The notes beneath the pieces are model-generated. The model saw only the letters and a list, made by a program, of their open reading frames with translations. It was not told where the DNA came from and searched no databases. Positions 33,574 through 44,280 of a stretch of 44,416 nucleotides of DNA are shown here, piece after piece; position 1 is the first letter of the stretch; every line of letters starts with the position of its first letter. The stretch lies in contig JAPLPE010000040.1 in assembly GCA_026400355.1 (NCBI GenBank), positions 1 through 44,416 on the forward strand, in the 5' to 3' direction. Both the position numbers and the translations under genes were made by a program. The stretch is from Rhodobacterales bacterium (GTDB lineage Bacteria; Pseudomonadota; Alphaproteobacteria; Rhodobacterales; Rhodobacteraceae).

Positions 33574-34530
33574 ATGTTTGCTAATCTCGAGATAACCGAT
33601 CCAGGCGTCACCCTGCGGGCCCATATTCCTGGCGATTGGCGCCGCCCTTCGGCCGGAGAAGAATTCGATCTTTACTGGCGGGATGCGGACGGTTTCGGGC
33701 AGCTTCTGCCCCGCCCAACGCTGTCGCAGATCAACGCTTTCTATGAGATCCCGAGCTACTACGACAAGGAAGGCGACGTGGGCGCCTCTGCCGGGGGCCG
33801 GAGTTTCGCGTGGCGGCTGCTGCAGAATCTGGCCTGGCGGCGCGATATGGGCAAAGACCTGACCGCTGACTGGTGCCGCCGCATGGCGGGCGGGGAAAAG
33901 CGGCGCTGTGTGGAGATCGGCTGCAGTAACGGGACAAATCTGCTCAAGCTGCGAAATGCCGGACACGAGGCGATCGGAGTCGAGTCTGATCCCGTGGCCC
34001 TTGGCGTGACGCGCGGTCTGGGGTTCGAGGCCTATGCCGGTACGGCCGAGGATCTGCCTGAAGAGATCAAGGGTCAGACGTTCGACTGGGTCTTTATCAT
34101 CCATGCGCTGGAACATTGTCTTGACCCGGTGCTGGCCGTCCGAAATGCACTCGATCTGGTCAAGGATGACGGTCAGATCTTGATCGAGGTGCCCAACAAT
34201 CAGGCCGCCGGGGCGCGCATCTTTGGCGACGTGTGGTTCTGGCTCGACGTGCCGCGCCATCTGAACTTCTTCACCCCGAAAAGCCTGATGGCGCTGGTTA
34301 AGGACTGCGGGTTTGAGCCCGAGGCGCTGGAATACACCGGTTTCAACCGGCAGTTCGGCGTCGAATGGGTGGCGATGCAGGTCAAGGCGGCCGATGCTTT
34401 GCATGAGCCCAAGCCGGGCATCCTGCCCTATATCCGCCTGCTGTTAAGCGGCGCTTTTGCCCGGGACGAGGACAAGTATGACTCCGTCCGCATCGTCGCC
34501 CGCAAACCTGCAACTGGGGCCACTGCGTGA
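33574..34530 (+). CDS. Class I SAM-dependent methyltransferase (methyltransferase 11/23 type)
   Basis: The 318-aa enzyme carries motif I VEIGCSNGTNLLKLRNAGHE near residue 112, the acidic motif II VESDPVALGV, DWVFIIHALEHCLDP and the VKDDGQILIEVPNN strand, all typical of class I methyltransferases acting on small molecules or glycans. The C-terminal PRHLNFFTPKSLMALVKDCGFE matches the methyltransferase 23 group, often found in lipopolysaccharide and sugar-modification loci. It begins at ATG 33574; the long in-frame extension upstream overlaps sucD and is rejected. It ends 35 bp before sucA, inside the suc operon. The substrate is unknown. Confidence 0.85.
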   Translation: MFANLEITDPGVTLRAHIPGDWRRPSAGEEFDLYWRDADGFGQLLPRPTLSQINAFYEIPSYYDKEGDVGASAGGRSFAWRLLQNLAWRRDMGKDLTADWCRRMAGGEKRRCVEIGCSNGTNLLKLRNAGHEAIGVESDPVALGVTRGLGFEAYAGTAEDLPEEIKGQTFDWVFIIHALEHCLDPVLAVRNALDLVKDDGQILIEVPNNQAAGARIFGDVWFWLDVPRHLNFFTPKSLMALVKDCGFEPEALEYTGFNRQFGVEWVAMQVKAADALHEPKPGILPYIRLLLSGAFARDEDKYDSVRIVARKPATGATA

Positions 34531-34565
34531 CCCTTTTTCCCCGATCCAACCCGAGTGAGGCAATC

Positions 34566-37523
34566 ATGACCGAACACTCTCCCAACGATCTTTTCCACGC
34601 CTCGTCCTTTCTGCAGGGCGCGAATGCCGACTATATGGAACATCTGCATGCCCGCTATGCCGACAACCCGGGTTCGGTGGATGAAAGCTGGCGGTCCTTC
34701 TTTGCCGCACTGGGCGACACGCCCGCCGAGGCGCAGGCCGAGGTGAACGGGCCGTCTTGGTCGCGCACCGACTGGCCGCGTATCCCCAATGATGACCTGA
34801 CCGCCGCGCTTGACGGCCAATGGCCCGCGGACCCGGTCAAGGCAGGGGAAAGGATTGCGGCCAAGGCAGCCGAAAGGGGTGTCGGCCTGTCCGAGGTGCA
34901 GGTGCGCACAGCGGTGCTCGACTCGCTCCGCGCGCTGATGATCATCCGCGCCTACCGCATCCGGGGCCATCTGATCGCCGACCTTGATCCATTGGGCATG
35001 CGCGATGTGAAGCCGCACCCGGAACTCGACCCGGCGTCTTACGGTTTCACCAATGCCGACATGGACCGGCCGATCTTTATCGACAACGTGCTGGGCCTTG
35101 AAATCGCGACGATGAACCAGATCATTTCGCTGGTTCGCCGGACGTATTGCGGCACCTTCGCGCTCCAGTACATGCATATCTCCGACCCGGAACAGGCTGG
35201 CTGGCTGAAGGAACGGATCGAAGGATACGGGAAGGAAATCAACTTTACGCAGAATGGCCGCAAGGCCATCCTGAACAAGTTGGTCGAGGCTGAGGGTTAC
35301 GAAAAGTTCCTACATGTCAAATATATGGGGACCAAGCGCTTCGGTCTGGACGGCGGCGAAAGCCTGATCCCCGCGATGGAACAGATCATCAAGCGCGGCG
35401 GTGCTCTCGGGATCGAGGAAATCGTGATCGGCATGCCCCACCGGGGCCGCCTGTCGGTGCTCGCCAATGTGATGAACAAGCCTTACCGCGCCATCTTTAA
35501 CGAATTCCAGGGAGGCAGCTTCAAGCCCGAGGATGTGGATGGCTCGGGTGACGTCAAGTATCACCTTGGCGCCTCTTCCGACCGGGATTTCGACGGCAAT
35601 GTCGTCCACCTTTCGCTGACCGCGAACCCATCGCACCTTGAGGCGGTCAACCCCGTCGTTCTGGGCAAGGTCCGCGCCAAACAGGCGCAGAAGAATGACA
35701 CGACACGGTCTAAGGTGATGGCCGTTCTATTGCACGGCGACGCGGCCTTTGCCGGGCAGGGCATCATCGCCGAAGGGTTCGGCCTGTCAGGCCTTGTCGG
35801 CCACCGCACCGGCGGCACGATCCATATCATCGTGAACAATCAGATCGGCTTTACCACCGCGCCGTCCTATTCCCGGTCGTCCCCTTACCCCACCGACATC
35901 GCCCTCATGGTCGAAGCGCCGATCTTTCACGTCAACGGGGACGACCCCGAGGCCGTGGTCCATGCCGCCAAGGTGGCCGTCGAATTCCGGCAGAAGTTCC
36001 ACAAGGACGTGGTCATCGACATCTTCTGCTACCGCCGCTTTGGTCACAATGAGGGGGATGAACCGATGTTCACCAACCCCGCGATGTATACCCGCATCAA
36101 GAAACAGAAGACGACGCTGACGCTCTATACCGAACGCCTGGTGAAGGACGGCCTTATCCCCGAGGGCGAGATCGAGGATATGAAGACCGCCTTTCAGGCC
36201 AAGCTGAATGCCGAATACGAGGCGGGCAAAACCTATCGCCCGAACAAGGCCGACTGGCTTGACGGTCGCTGGGCGCATCTCGAACACCATAACGAGAAGA
36301 AATACGAACGTGGCAAGACGGCGATCAAGGTCGGCACACTGGCCGAACTGGGCAAGGCGCTGACCCACGCACCCGCAGGGTTCAACCTGCACAAGACAGT
36401 CGAGCGTCAGCTTGAAGCCAAGGCGCAGATGTTTGACACCGGCGATGGCTTCGACTGGGCCACGGCCGAGGCACTGGCCTTTGGCTCGCTCCTTCTTGAA
36501 GGCTATCCGGTGCGTCTGTCGGGGCAGGATTCCACCCGTGGCACATTCTCTCAGCGACATTCCGCATTCATCGATCAGGAATCCGAACAGCGCTACTATC
36601 CGCTGAACAACGTCCGTAACGGACAGGCGAAATTCGAGGTCATCGACTCGATGCTCTCGGAATACGCAGTGCTCGGGTTTGAATACGGCTATTCGCTTGC
36701 CGAACCCAACGCGCTGACCATGTGGGAGGCCCAGTTCGGCGACTTTGCCAATGGCGCCCAGATCATGTTCGACCAGTTCATCTCGTCGGGTGAATCGAAA
36801 TGGCTGCGGATGTCGGGCCTTGTCTGCCTTCTGCCACATGGGTTCGAAGGTCAGGGACCGGAACATTCCAGCGCCCGTCTGGAACGTTTCCTGCAGATGT
36901 GCGGCGGTGACAACTGGATCGTGGCCAACTGTACGACGCCCGCCAACTACTTCCACATCCTGCGGCGACAGCTGCACCGGACGTTCCGTAAGCCGCTAAT
37001 CCTGATGACGCCGAAGTCGCTCTTGCGGCACAAGCTCGCGATCTCGCGCGCGTCCGACATGATAACGGGGTCATCCTTCCACCGCGTCCTCTGGGACGAT
37101 GCGCAGCAGGGCAATTCGACAACGAAACTTGTGGCCGATGACAAGATCAAGCAAGTCATCATGTGTTCGGGCAAGGTCTACTATGACCTGCTCGAGGAAC
37201 GCGACGCCCGGGGGCTTGAGGATGTCTATCTGCTCCGGATCGAGCAGTTCTATCCGTTCCCGGCCTTGTCGCTGGTCAAGGAACTGCAGCGATTCCCGCA
37301 GGCCCGCATGGTCTGGTGCCAGGAAGAGCCCAAGAACCAGGGCGGCTGGAGCTTTATCGAACCGAATCTGGAATGGGTGCTCAGCCGGACCCGCGCGAAA
37401 CACACCCGTCCGATCTACACCGGCCGCGCGGCCAGCGCCTCGCCCGCGACTGGTCTGGCCAGCCAGCACAAGGCACAACAACAGGCGCTCGTGAACGACG
37501 CGCTCACCACCGAAGGAAACTGA
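34566..37523 (+). CDS. sucA: 2-oxoglutarate dehydrogenase E1 component
   Basis: SucA (985 aa) is the thiamine-diphosphate enzyme that decarboxylates 2-oxoglutarate and reductively succinylates the lipoyl group of SucB. It opens with [20 protein letters not shown], the E1o N-terminal motif. The TPP region has [43 protein letters not shown] and [15 protein letters not shown] ... [10 protein letters not shown]. The C-terminal half has [15 protein letters not shown] and [16 protein letters not shown]. Its start ATG (34566) follows GAGG by 5 nt. Only one base separates its TGA from the sucB start, so the two subunits are coupled. Confidence 0.97.
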   Translation: MTEHSPNDLFHASSFLQGANADYMEHLHARYADNPGSVDESWRSFFAALGDTPAEAQAEVNGPSWSRTDWPRIPNDDLTAALDGQWPADPVKAGERIAAKAAERGVGLSEVQVRTAVLDSLRALMIIRAYRIRGHLIADLDPLGMRDVKPHPELDPASYGFTNADMDRPIFIDNVLGLEIATMNQIISLVRRTYCGTFALQYMHISDPEQAGWLKERIEGYGKEINFTQNGRKAILNKLVEAEGYEKFLHVKYMGTKRFGLDGGESLIPAMEQIIKRGGALGIEEIVIGMPHRGRLSVLANVMNKPYRAIFNEFQGGSFKPEDVDGSGDVKYHLGASSDRDFDGNVVHLSLTANPSHLEAVNPVVLGKVRAKQAQKNDTTRSKVMAVLLHGDAAFAGQGIIAEGFGLSGLVGHRTGGTIHIIVNNQIGFTTAPSYSRSSPYPTDIALMVEAPIFHVNGDDPEAVVHAAKVAVEFRQKFHKDVVIDIFCYRRFGHNEGDEPMFTNPAMYTRIKKQKTTLTLYTERLVKDGLIPEGEIEDMKTAFQAKLNAEYEAGKTYRPNKADWLDGRWAHLEHHNEKKYERGKTAIKVGTLAELGKALTHAPAGFNLHKTVERQLEAKAQMFDTGDGFDWATAEALAFGSLLLEGYPVRLSGQDSTRGTFSQRHSAFIDQESEQRYYPLNNVRNGQAKFEVIDSMLSEYAVLGFEYGYSLAEPNALTMWEAQFGDFANGAQIMFDQFISSGESKWLRMSGLVCLLPHGFEGQGPEHSSARLERFLQMCGGDNWIVANCTTPANYFHILRRQLHRTFRKPLILMTPKSLLRHKLAISRASDMITGSSFHRVLWDDAQQGNSTTKLVADDKIKQVIMCSGKVYYDLLEERDARGLEDVYLLRIEQFYPFPALSLVKELQRFPQARMVWCQEEPKNQGGWSFIEPNLEWVLSRTRAKHTRPIYTGRAASASPATGLASQHKAQQQALVNDALTTEGN

Positions 37524-37524
37524 C

Positions 37525-38733
37525 ATGACCATCGAAGTCCGCGTCCCCACGCTTGGCGAAAGCGTGACCGAGGCCACCGTGGCCACCTGGTTCAAGAAGC
37601 CCGGCGAAACTGTTGCCGCTGACGAGATGCTCTGTGAGTTGGAAACCGACAAGGTCACGGTCGAGGTTCCGGCACCCGTCGCAGGAACACTGGCAGAGAT
37701 CGTGGCGCCCGAAGGCACGACGGTGGGTGTGAACGCGCTCCTTGCACAGATCAGCGAAGGTGCGGTTGTCGCAGCCGCGCCCAAGGTCGAAGCCCCGGCA
37801 TCGGCAGCCGCGGTTGCGCCCATCGCCCCCGCTGCACCCAAGGACGTCGAAGACGCCCCCTCGGCCAAGAAACTCTTGGCCGAAAACAATCTGTCGCGGG
37901 ACGCCGTCACCGCCACGGGCAAGGACGGCCGCGTGATGAAAGAGGACGTGCTGGCCGCAATCGCCGCGCACGAATCCGCCCCCGTCGCGGCCCCGGTCGC
38001 CGCGCCGCGCGCGCCCGTCGCAGTAGCTGATGCCGCGCGCGAGGAACGGGTCAAGATGACCCGCCTGCGGCAGACCATCGCCCGCCGCCTTAAGGAGGCA
38101 CAGAACACTGCCGCGATGCTGACCACCTATAACGAGGTGGACATGTCAGCGATCATGGAGCTTCGCAACCAGTACAAGGACGAGTTCGAGAAAAAGCACA
38201 AGGTCAAGCTTGGCTTCATGTCCTTCTTCACCAAGGCCTGCGTCCATGCCCTGCAGGAAGTGCCCGATGTGAACGCCGAAATCGACGGCGACGAGGTGGT
38301 TTACAAGCACTATGTCCACATGGGCGTGGCCGTCGGCACGCCCACGGGCCTTGTCGTGCCGGTCCTGCGCAATGCGGACGAACTCAGCTTTGCCCAGATC
38401 GAAAAGGGCATTGCCGAACTTGGCATTAAGGCCCGCGACGGTAAGCTGTCGATGGCCGACATGCAGGGCGGGTCCTTCACCATCTCGAACGGCGGCGTCT
38501 ACGGCTCGCTCATGTCCTCGCCCATCCTGAACCCGCCGCAGTCCGGCATCCTTGGCATGCACAAGATCCAGGACCGCCCCGTCGTCGTCGGCGGCCAGAT
38601 CGTGATCCGCCCGATGATGTATCTGGCGCTGTCCTATGACCACCGGATCGTTGACGGCAAAGGCGCCGTTACCTTCCTCGTCCGCGTGAAAGAAGCGCTC
38701 GAAGACCCGCGCCGGTTGCTGATGGACCTGTGA
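37525..38733 (+). CDS. sucB: Dihydrolipoyllysine succinyltransferase (E2 of 2-oxoglutarate dehydrogenase)
   Basis: SucB (402 aa) has a lipoyl domain (residues 1-76, with the lipoylated Lys in [19 protein letters not shown]), an Ala/Pro-rich linker, an E1/E3-binding domain ([20 protein letters not shown] then [12 protein letters not shown]) and the acyltransferase core (about 170-402). The catalytic signature is [16 protein letters not shown] near the C-terminus. It forms the 24-mer core of the complex with SucA and Lpd. It starts 1 bp after sucA and is followed within 3 bp by the GTG of the PD-(D/E)XK gene. Confidence 0.97.
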   Translation: MTIEVRVPTLGESVTEATVATWFKKPGETVAADEMLCELETDKVTVEVPAPVAGTLAEIVAPEGTTVGVNALLAQISEGAVVAAAPKVEAPASAAAVAPIAPAAPKDVEDAPSAKKLLAENNLSRDAVTATGKDGRVMKEDVLAAIAAHESAPVAAPVAAPRAPVAVADAAREERVKMTRLRQTIARRLKEAQNTAAMLTTYNEVDMSAIMELRNQYKDEFEKKHKVKLGFMSFFTKACVHALQEVPDVNAEIDGDEVVYKHYVHMGVAVGTPTGLVVPVLRNADELSFAQIEKGIAELGIKARDGKLSMADMQGGSFTISNGGVYGSLMSSPILNPPQSGILGMHKIQDRPVVVGGQIVIRPMMYLALSYDHRIVDGKGAVTFLVRVKEALEDPRRLLMDL

Positions 38734-38736
38734 GCG

Positions 38737-39195
38737 GTGGCTGATCATCGACAGAACACGAGGCTCGAGGCAGAGGGCGCAGAGTTCTTGGTCTGCGCCT
38801 ATCTGCTCATCGAAGGAATTCCGACTTACAAGACATACACGCAAATGCCCGGATATGACCTTGTCGCGGCTAGTCCGGAAGCTGGGACCTCCGCACGCAT
38901 TCAGGTCAAAAGTCGCTGGGCAAGTGACTCTGATCATGGCTTCCCACTAAAGAATACCGATGCAGACTTCGTCGTTATTGTTCTGCTTAACCGAGGCAAT
39001 CGCTTGCGAAGTCAGGTGGGAGGGAAGAAGGCGCCAGAAATCTTCGTTTTCCCGATGAGTATTGTCCTCGCGGCACGACGCGACGACGGGTGGAAAAAGG
39101 TGATGACACGAAGGATTAATGATCGAGAGACATACAAAGAGAATTGGGAACTTATCCGACAGTTCCTTGCGCATGGTCCTCGTGAGGCCGAATGA
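38737..39195 (+). CDS. PD-(D/E)XK nuclease-like hypothetical protein
   Basis: The 152-aa protein starts at GTG (38737-38739), 3 bp after the sucB stop. Its core reads NTRLEAEGAEFLVCAYLLIEG, then PGYDLVAAS and ARIQVKSRW. This fits the PD-(D/E)XK pattern, with Asp in a beta strand and Q-V-K in the next. The rest (NTDADFVVIVLLNRG, EIFVFPMSIV) is typical of small endonuclease-like proteins of unknown target. The DNA is noticeably more AT-rich than sucB and lpd, suggesting it was acquired. It could be a stand-alone nuclease or half of a defence module, but I see no partner. The function is inferred from fold pattern only. Confidence 0.7.
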   Translation: MADHRQNTRLEAEGAEFLVCAYLLIEGIPTYKTYTQMPGYDLVAASPEAGTSARIQVKSRWASDSDHGFPLKNTDADFVVIVLLNRGNRLRSQVGGKKAPEIFVFPMSIVLAARRDDGWKKVMTRRINDRETYKENWELIRQFLAHGPREAE

Positions 39196-39240
39196 TCACC
39201 CCTGAAACCTCCCATAGACGCCTTCAGTCCAACAGGGTCT

Positions 39241-39363
39241 ATGACAGCACTCTCGCCGCTGGCTACCCCGCTTGAAAACGGGGCATCGTTGGCCATTGCC
39301 ATCCTGACCCATGCCGTGATCATTGTCCGCGTGCGCAGCAATCTGGCAAGGCAGGTGACATGA
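39241..39363 (+). CDS. Possible 40-aa ORF overlapping the MAPEG gene start
   Basis: An ATG at 39241 opens 40 codons reading MTALSPLATPLENGASLAIA then a hydrophobic ILTHAVIIVRV and NLARQVT, ending in a TGA that overlaps the MAPEG start as ATGA. The coupling and the weak hydrophobic stretch hint at a real small membrane peptide or at the tail of a decayed gene. There is no convincing ribosome-binding site and I know no homologue. Confidence 0.3.
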   Translation: MTALSPLATPLENGASLAIAILTHAVIIVRVRSNLARQVT

Positions 39364-39749
39364 CAACCGAACTCAAGGTCCTCGCCCTCGCGGGTCTCCT
39401 GCAATGCTTTCAGTACCTGATCTATGTCGTGATCGCGAACAAACAGGTGGGCCTGCGCTACGCGCTCAGCGCGCGCGATACGCCAGTGCAGCTGACGGCG
39501 ATGGCCGGGCGGTCCCAGCGGGCGCTCAACAACAATTTCGAAGGACTGATCCTGTTCACGATCGCCGTCGTCACGCTCTATCTCTCCGACAAGACCTCGG
39601 GCCTGACCGGCAATCTCGCCTGGACCTATCTCTTTGCCCGCATCCTCTACATCCCGGCCTATCTTTTCGGCCTCAACCCATGGCGCACGATCATCTGGAC
39701 GGTGGGCTGGTGCGCCACAGCACTGATGCTCGTTGTTGCCATTTTGTGA
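39360..39749 (+). CDS. MAPEG family membrane protein
   Basis: The 129-aa protein has four hydrophobic segments and the MAPEG (eicosanoid/glutathione metabolism) pattern: LQCFQYLIYVVIANKQVGLRYALSARD, then QRALNNNFEGLILFTIAVV with the conserved N-x-x-E, and LFARILYIPAYLFGL with R-x-x-Y. Bacterial members are membrane glutathione transferase-like or of unknown activity. Its ATG overlaps the stop of a 40-aa ORF (ATGA). It lies between the PD-(D/E)XK gene and lpd in the suc operon, a placement also seen, as far as I recall, in other Rhodobacteraceae. Confidence 0.88.
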   Translation: MTTELKVLALAGLLQCFQYLIYVVIANKQVGLRYALSARDTPVQLTAMAGRSQRALNNNFEGLILFTIAVVTLYLSDKTSGLTGNLAWTYLFARILYIPAYLFGLNPWRTIIWTVGWCATALMLVVAIL

Positions 39750-39821
39750 TGGAAAGCGGTTTATCCGCATGCGCGGGGCAGGCGCAGCACAGCCGCCCCC
39801 TGACCGACCAAAGGAGTTTCC

Positions 39822-41207
39822 ATGTCCACCTATGACGTCATCTTCATCGGGGCCGGCCCCGGCGGTTATGTCGGCGCGATCCGGGCGGCGCAGCTTGGTC
39901 TCAAGACCGCCGTGGTCGAAGGCCGCGCCACGCTTGGCGGCACCTGCCTCAACGTGGGCTGCATCCCGTCCAAGGCACTCCTCCATGCAAGCCACATGCT
40001 GCACGAGACCCAACACAACTTTGCCAAGATGGGTCTGACCGGAACGACCGGCGTCGACTGGAAACAGATGCTGTCCTACAAGGACGACGTCATCGGCCAG
40101 AATACGGGCGGGATCGAATTCCTGTTCAAGAAGAACAAGATCGACTGGATCAAGGGCTGGGCCACCATCCCCGCACCCGGTCAGGTCAAGGTCGGCGACA
40201 CGGTGCATGAGGCAGAGAATATCGTCATCGCCTCCGGCTCCGAACCCTCGCACCTTCCCGGTGTGACAGTCGATGAAAAGACCGTCGTCACCTCGACCGG
40301 CGCATTGACGCTTGACCGTGTGCCCGACAGTCTGGCCGTGATCGGCGCGGGCGTGATCGGGCTGGAACTCGGTTCGGTCTATGCCCGGCTCGGGTCCAAG
40401 GTGACGGTGATCGAGTATCTTGACGTCATCACCCCCGGCATGGACGCCGAAGTCGCCCGCACCTTCCAGCGCCTTCTGGGCAAGCAGGGCCTAACCTTTG
40501 TTCTTGGCGCCGCCGTGCAGAGCGTCGCAGTCAAGGACGGGACGGCCACCGTCACCTACAAACTCCGCAAGACCGAGGCCGAGGCGACGCTCGACGCCGA
40601 CATCGTCCTCGTCGCGACGGGCCGCAAGCCCTATACGACGGGCCTCGGCCTTGACGCGCTTGGCGTGGCACTGTCGCCCCGCGGCCAGATCGTCACTGAC
40701 GCGCATTATGCGACTAGTGTAAAGGGCATCTACGCCATCGGCGATGCCATCGCGGGCCCCATGCTCGCCCACAAGGCCGAGGATGAAGGCATGGCCGTGG
40801 CCGAAATGCTCGCCGGTCAGCAGGGACACGTCAACTACGACGTGATCCCCGGTGTGATCTATACCCACCCCGAGCTTGCCAATGTCGGTAAGACCGAAGA
40901 ACAACTCAAGGCCGAAGGCCGCGCCTACAAGGTCGGCAAGTTCAGCTTCATGGGCAATGCCCGCGCCAAGGCCAACTTCGCCGGCGACGGTTTCGTCAAG
41001 ATCCTGGCCGACAAGGCCACTGATCGCATCCTGGGTGCCCATATCATTGGCCCCGCAGCAGGCGATCTGATCCACGAAATCTGCCTCGCGATGGAATTCG
41101 GCGCTGCGGCCGAGGATATAGCCCGTACCACCCACGCCCACCCCACCTATTCCGAGGCTGTCCGCGAAGCTGCGCTCGCTTGCGGAGACGGGCCGATCCA
41201 TGCCTGA
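39822..41207 (+). CDS. lpd: Dihydrolipoyl dehydrogenase (E3)
   Basis: Lpd (461 aa) is the FAD disulfide oxidoreductase that reoxidises dihydrolipoamide with NAD+. It has the FAD motif [17 protein letters not shown], the redox-active pair in [19 protein letters not shown], the NAD motif [17 protein letters not shown] and [17 protein letters not shown]. At the C-terminus [15 protein letters not shown] carries the active-site His-Glu of the partner subunit. AAAGGAG lies 6-7 nt before the ATG. As the last suc gene it serves the 2-oxoglutarate complex and possibly other lipoyl enzymes. Confidence 0.97.
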   Translation: MSTYDVIFIGAGPGGYVGAIRAAQLGLKTAVVEGRATLGGTCLNVGCIPSKALLHASHMLHETQHNFAKMGLTGTTGVDWKQMLSYKDDVIGQNTGGIEFLFKKNKIDWIKGWATIPAPGQVKVGDTVHEAENIVIASGSEPSHLPGVTVDEKTVVTSTGALTLDRVPDSLAVIGAGVIGLELGSVYARLGSKVTVIEYLDVITPGMDAEVARTFQRLLGKQGLTFVLGAAVQSVAVKDGTATVTYKLRKTEAEATLDADIVLVATGRKPYTTGLGLDALGVALSPRGQIVTDAHYATSVKGIYAIGDAIAGPMLAHKAEDEGMAVAEMLAGQQGHVNYDVIPGVIYTHPELANVGKTEEQLKAEGRAYKVGKFSFMGNARAKANFAGDGFVKILADKATDRILGAHIIGPAAGDLIHEICLAMEFGAAAEDIARTTHAHPTYSEAVREAALACGDGPIHA

Positions 41208-41315
41208 AGTTTCTGATCCGGCCTTCTTCCGGCTTCAAAGATCCTACGGGGGTGCGGGGGTGTAAAACCCTCGCCCTGACGCTTCCGACCGAACCCACAG
41301 CAAAGGACGAACGCC

Positions 41316-42338
41316 ATGGAACACCGCCGCCTCGGACACTCAGGCTTCATGGTCCCCGTCCTGACACTCGGCACTGCCACCTTCGGCGGCTCGACCGAGT
41401 TCTTCAAGGCCTGGGGCACCACTGACGTTGCCGAGGCGCGGGCGCTGGTCGATATCTGTCTGGATGCGGGTCTGACAATGTTCGACAGCGCCGATGTCTA
41501 CTCCGCTGGCCATGCGGAAGAGATCCTTGGCGAGGCGATCAAGGGCCGCCGCGACCGCGTGCTGATCTCGACCAAGGCGACCTTCCCAATGTCGGGCGAC
41601 CCCAACCATGTCGGCTCCTCCCGCCACTGGCTGATCCGCGCGGTGGATGGCGCGCTGAAGCGTCTCCAGACCGACTACATCGACCTGTTTCAGCTTCATG
41701 GCTTTGACGCCATCACCCCGCAAGAGGAGGTCATGGGCACGCTTGATACGCTCGTGAAGGCGGGCAAGCTACGTTATGTCGGCTGCTCCAACTTCTCGGG
41801 CTGGCACCTGATGAAGTCGCTCGCCTTATCCGACCGCCACGGCTACGTCCGCCATGTCGCCCATCAGGCCTATTACTCGCTGATCGGGCGGGATTATGAA
41901 TGGGATCTGATGCCGCTCGCACTCGATCAGGGTGTGGGTGCGGTGGTGTGGAGCCCGCTCGGCTGGGGCCGCCTTTCGGGCAAGTACCGCCGCAGCAATC
42001 CGATCGACGCCAATGCCCGCGCGACACAGACCAGCAATGCCGCGCCCCCGGTGGCCGATGAACGGTTCTATGCCGTGATGGATGTGCTCGACGCGATTGC
42101 CTCCGAAACTGGCCGCACCGTTCCACAGATCGCGCTGAACTGGGTTCTGTCACGCCCCAGCGTGTCGACCGTCATCATCGGGGCCCGCAATTCGGACCAG
42201 TTGCGCGAAAACCTGGGCGCGACTGGCTGTTGGCTCGACCCCTCCCAGATGGCGCGGCTCGACGCGGCCAGCGCCGCACCCCTGCCCTATCCCAACTGGC
42301 ACCAGTCGGGATTCAGCCGCAACCCTGCGCCAGTGTGA
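41316..42338 (+). CDS. Aldo/keto reductase
   Basis: The 340-aa NAD(P)H-dependent oxidoreductase has the AKR barrel with the catalytic tetrad positions visible: FDSADVYSAGHAEEILGEAI (Asp, Tyr), ISTKATFPM (Lys) and LFQLHGFD (His). GCSNFSGWH and the cofactor segment IIGARNSDQLRENLGA complete it. It resembles the YajO/Tas-like group that acts on sugar-type or unknown carbonyls. It starts 108 bp after lpd, and no clear terminator lies between. It is followed 10 bp later by the DUF5054 gene, so the two form a unit that may handle a sugar derivative. Confidence 0.93.
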   Translation: MEHRRLGHSGFMVPVLTLGTATFGGSTEFFKAWGTTDVAEARALVDICLDAGLTMFDSADVYSAGHAEEILGEAIKGRRDRVLISTKATFPMSGDPNHVGSSRHWLIRAVDGALKRLQTDYIDLFQLHGFDAITPQEEVMGTLDTLVKAGKLRYVGCSNFSGWHLMKSLALSDRHGYVRHVAHQAYYSLIGRDYEWDLMPLALDQGVGAVVWSPLGWGRLSGKYRRSNPIDANARATQTSNAAPPVADERFYAVMDVLDAIASETGRTVPQIALNWVLSRPSVSTVIIGARNSDQLRENLGATGCWLDPSQMARLDAASAAPLPYPNWHQSGFSRNPAPV

Positions 42339-42348
42339 CAGGCCCGGA

Positions 42349-44280
42349 ATGTCTGGCACGCTTCATCTGATCTTCAAGACCCATCTTGACCTCGGCTTTA
42401 CCGGCCGGGCGTCAGCGGTGCGGGAGCAGTATCATGATCATTTCATCCCCATGGCGCTTGATACCGGAGAACATTTCCGCGCCGAAGGTGGCCGGGAATT
42501 CATTTGGACAACCGGATCATGGCTGATCTGGGATCATCTGGAAACCCAAAGCGCGGAAAAGGTACGCCGTCTGGAACGCGCCATCGCAGACGGCCTGATC
42601 CGCTGGCACGCGCTGCCCTTCACGACGCATACCGAACTCATGTCGCCACGTCTCTTCCGCGAAGGCATCGGCATCGCGCGGGAGCTTGACCGACGCTTTG
42701 GCCTGACAACCCGTGCCGCCAAGATGACCGACGTACCCGGTCATACCCTTGGTGCTGTGAAGATCATGGCCGAAGAGGGGATCGAGTTTCTGCATCTGGG
42801 CGTCAATTCGGCCTCGCCCGTGCCCGATGTGCCGCCCGTCTTTCACTGGCAGGCCCCTTCGGGCGCCTCGGTCGTGGTCATGTATCAGCCGAGTTACGGC
42901 GCATTACAGCGGGTGGAGGGCGTGCCCGATGCCATCGCCTTCGCCCATACCAACGACAACACCGGCCCGCAGGGCATCACGCAGGTCATCGAAAACCACC
43001 GCGAGGCGGCACTCATGGCCCCAGACCTGACCGTCCGCGCCGCGAGCCTTGATGATTACTGGTCCAGCCTGCGGCCCAACGCTGCCCGCCTGCCTGTCGT
43101 CACGCAGGAAATTGGCGACACCTGGATCCACGGCACCGCCAGCGCGCCTGCCCGGATACGCCACTTCGTTGCCGCCCAGCGCGCCTTTGACGGCTGGGAT
43201 GAGGTGACGCCTGCCCGCCGCGCCTTTGCCCGCAAGCTGATGGAGATTCCCGAACATACCTGGGGCGTCGACATCAAGATTTTCCTTCGTGACGAAACCG
43301 CCTTCGACCGCCCCGCCCTTGAAGAGGCCCGTCGCACCAACCCCCGCTTTGCCATCACCGAAGCCGCCTGGGCCGAACAGGACCGGATCGTGGCCGAGGC
43401 GATCGCCCACCTGACGCCCGAGGACCGCGCCGCCTGTTCAACCGTCGCGGCGCCTGTCGTTGCGGGAAAGGCCGCGACGCTCACCGATCCCTCCGAAATC
43501 GGTCCCTTCTTAATCTCATTCGATCCAGCCACAGGTGCCGTCCGCTTTCTCCATCACCACGGCAAGCCCCTGCTGACCGCCCGCCCCGGCAGCATAGGTC
43601 TCTTTGCCTTCAGTCAGCAGAGCTTTGACGCGGCGGACCTCTTTGCTTCGGTCGACAGCTACCTAACAGCCCGGCCCGACTGGGCATGGCGCGACCATCT
43701 GAAGCCGGGGTTCGAGAAGACACAGACTGCCCGGACGGCGACCTTCCTGACCGAAGACCCGAACCTCACCCGCGACACCGCCGCGCTGCATGTCTCGACC
43801 TCCATGCCTCCGGACGCCGTCCACGATTTCGGCGCACCACGGAAGGTCACCTCAAGCTACGAGGCCATCGGCGACACTCTGACCGTCACCCTGACTCTCC
43901 ACGGCAAGGCAGCCAACCGACAGCCTGAGGCCGGGTTCTGGCATGTCGAGCCCCTGCTTGCCCCGGGTACGCTTCGCTTGACCAAGATGGGACTGACACA
44001 TGATCCGCGCAATGTCGTTCCCGCCGGAAACCGGCAACTCCATGGCGTAACGTCTGTCGAGTTTGACAGCGCCCAAGGCGCACGGTTGACGCTCACCCCT
44101 TTTGACGCCCCGCTCTTCCAACTTTCCTCGCAACCCTTCCTTGGCTTTGCAAAGGACCTGCCGGACCCGGATCAGGGCGGCAGGTTCGTCCTGTTCAACA
44201 ACAAATGGGGCACCAACTTTTCGATGTGGAGCGAGGGGGACATGACCTTCCGCATGACGTTGACGGTCGGGCGGGACTAG
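42349..44280 (+). CDS. DUF5054 protein, GH38-like (alpha-mannosidase-type) catalytic domain
   Basis: The 643-aa protein begins MSGTLHLIFKTHLDLGFTGR, the H-x-D metal-binding start of GH38-type hydrolases. It continues with FIWTTGSWLIWDHLE, WHALPFTTHTELM and KMTDVPGHTLGAVKIMAEEG, matching the DUF5054 family and the GH38 N-terminal barrel. A beta-sandwich-like C-terminal half ends GRFVLFNNKWGTNFSMWSEG then TFRMTLTVGRD, which looks like a complete family end. The TAG stop (44278-44280) is made of the TA target dinucleotide plus the first base of the IS630 copy, so the insertion lies exactly at the stop. Its activity and substrate are unknown; it is paired with the aldo/keto reductase. Confidence 0.85.
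   Translation: MSGTLHLIFKTHLDLGFTGRASAVREQYHDHFIPMALDTGEHFRAEGGREFIWTTGSWLIWDHLETQSAEKVRRLERAIADGLIRWHALPFTTHTELMSPRLFREGIGIARELDRRFGLTTRAAKMTDVPGHTLGAVKIMAEEGIEFLHLGVNSASPVPDVPPVFHWQAPSGASVVVMYQPSYGALQRVEGVPDAIAFAHTNDNTGPQGITQVIENHREAALMAPDLTVRAASLDDYWSSLRPNAARLPVVTQEIGDTWIHGTASAPARIRHFVAAQRAFDGWDEVTPARRAFARKLMEIPEHTWGVDIKIFLRDETAFDRPALEEARRTNPRFAITEAAWAEQDRIVAEAIAHLTPEDRAACSTVAAPVVAGKAATLTDPSEIGPFLISFDPATGAVRFLHHHGKPLLTARPGSIGLFAFSQQSFDAADLFASVDSYLTARPDWAWRDHLKPGFEKTQTARTATFLTEDPNLTRDTAALHVSTSMPPDAVHDFGAPRKVTSSYEAIGDTLTVTLTLHGKAANRQPEAGFWHVEPLLAPGTLRLTKMGLTHDPRNVVPAGNRQLHGVTSVEFDSAQGARLTLTPFDAPLFQLSSQPFLGFAKDLPDPDQGGRFVLFNNKWGTNFSMWSEGDMTFRMTLTVGRD

Noticed and set aside
34428-38126. Long minus-strand ORFs opposite sucA and sucB
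   Set aside because: They are typical high-GC antisense shadows with low-complexity composition and no family features.
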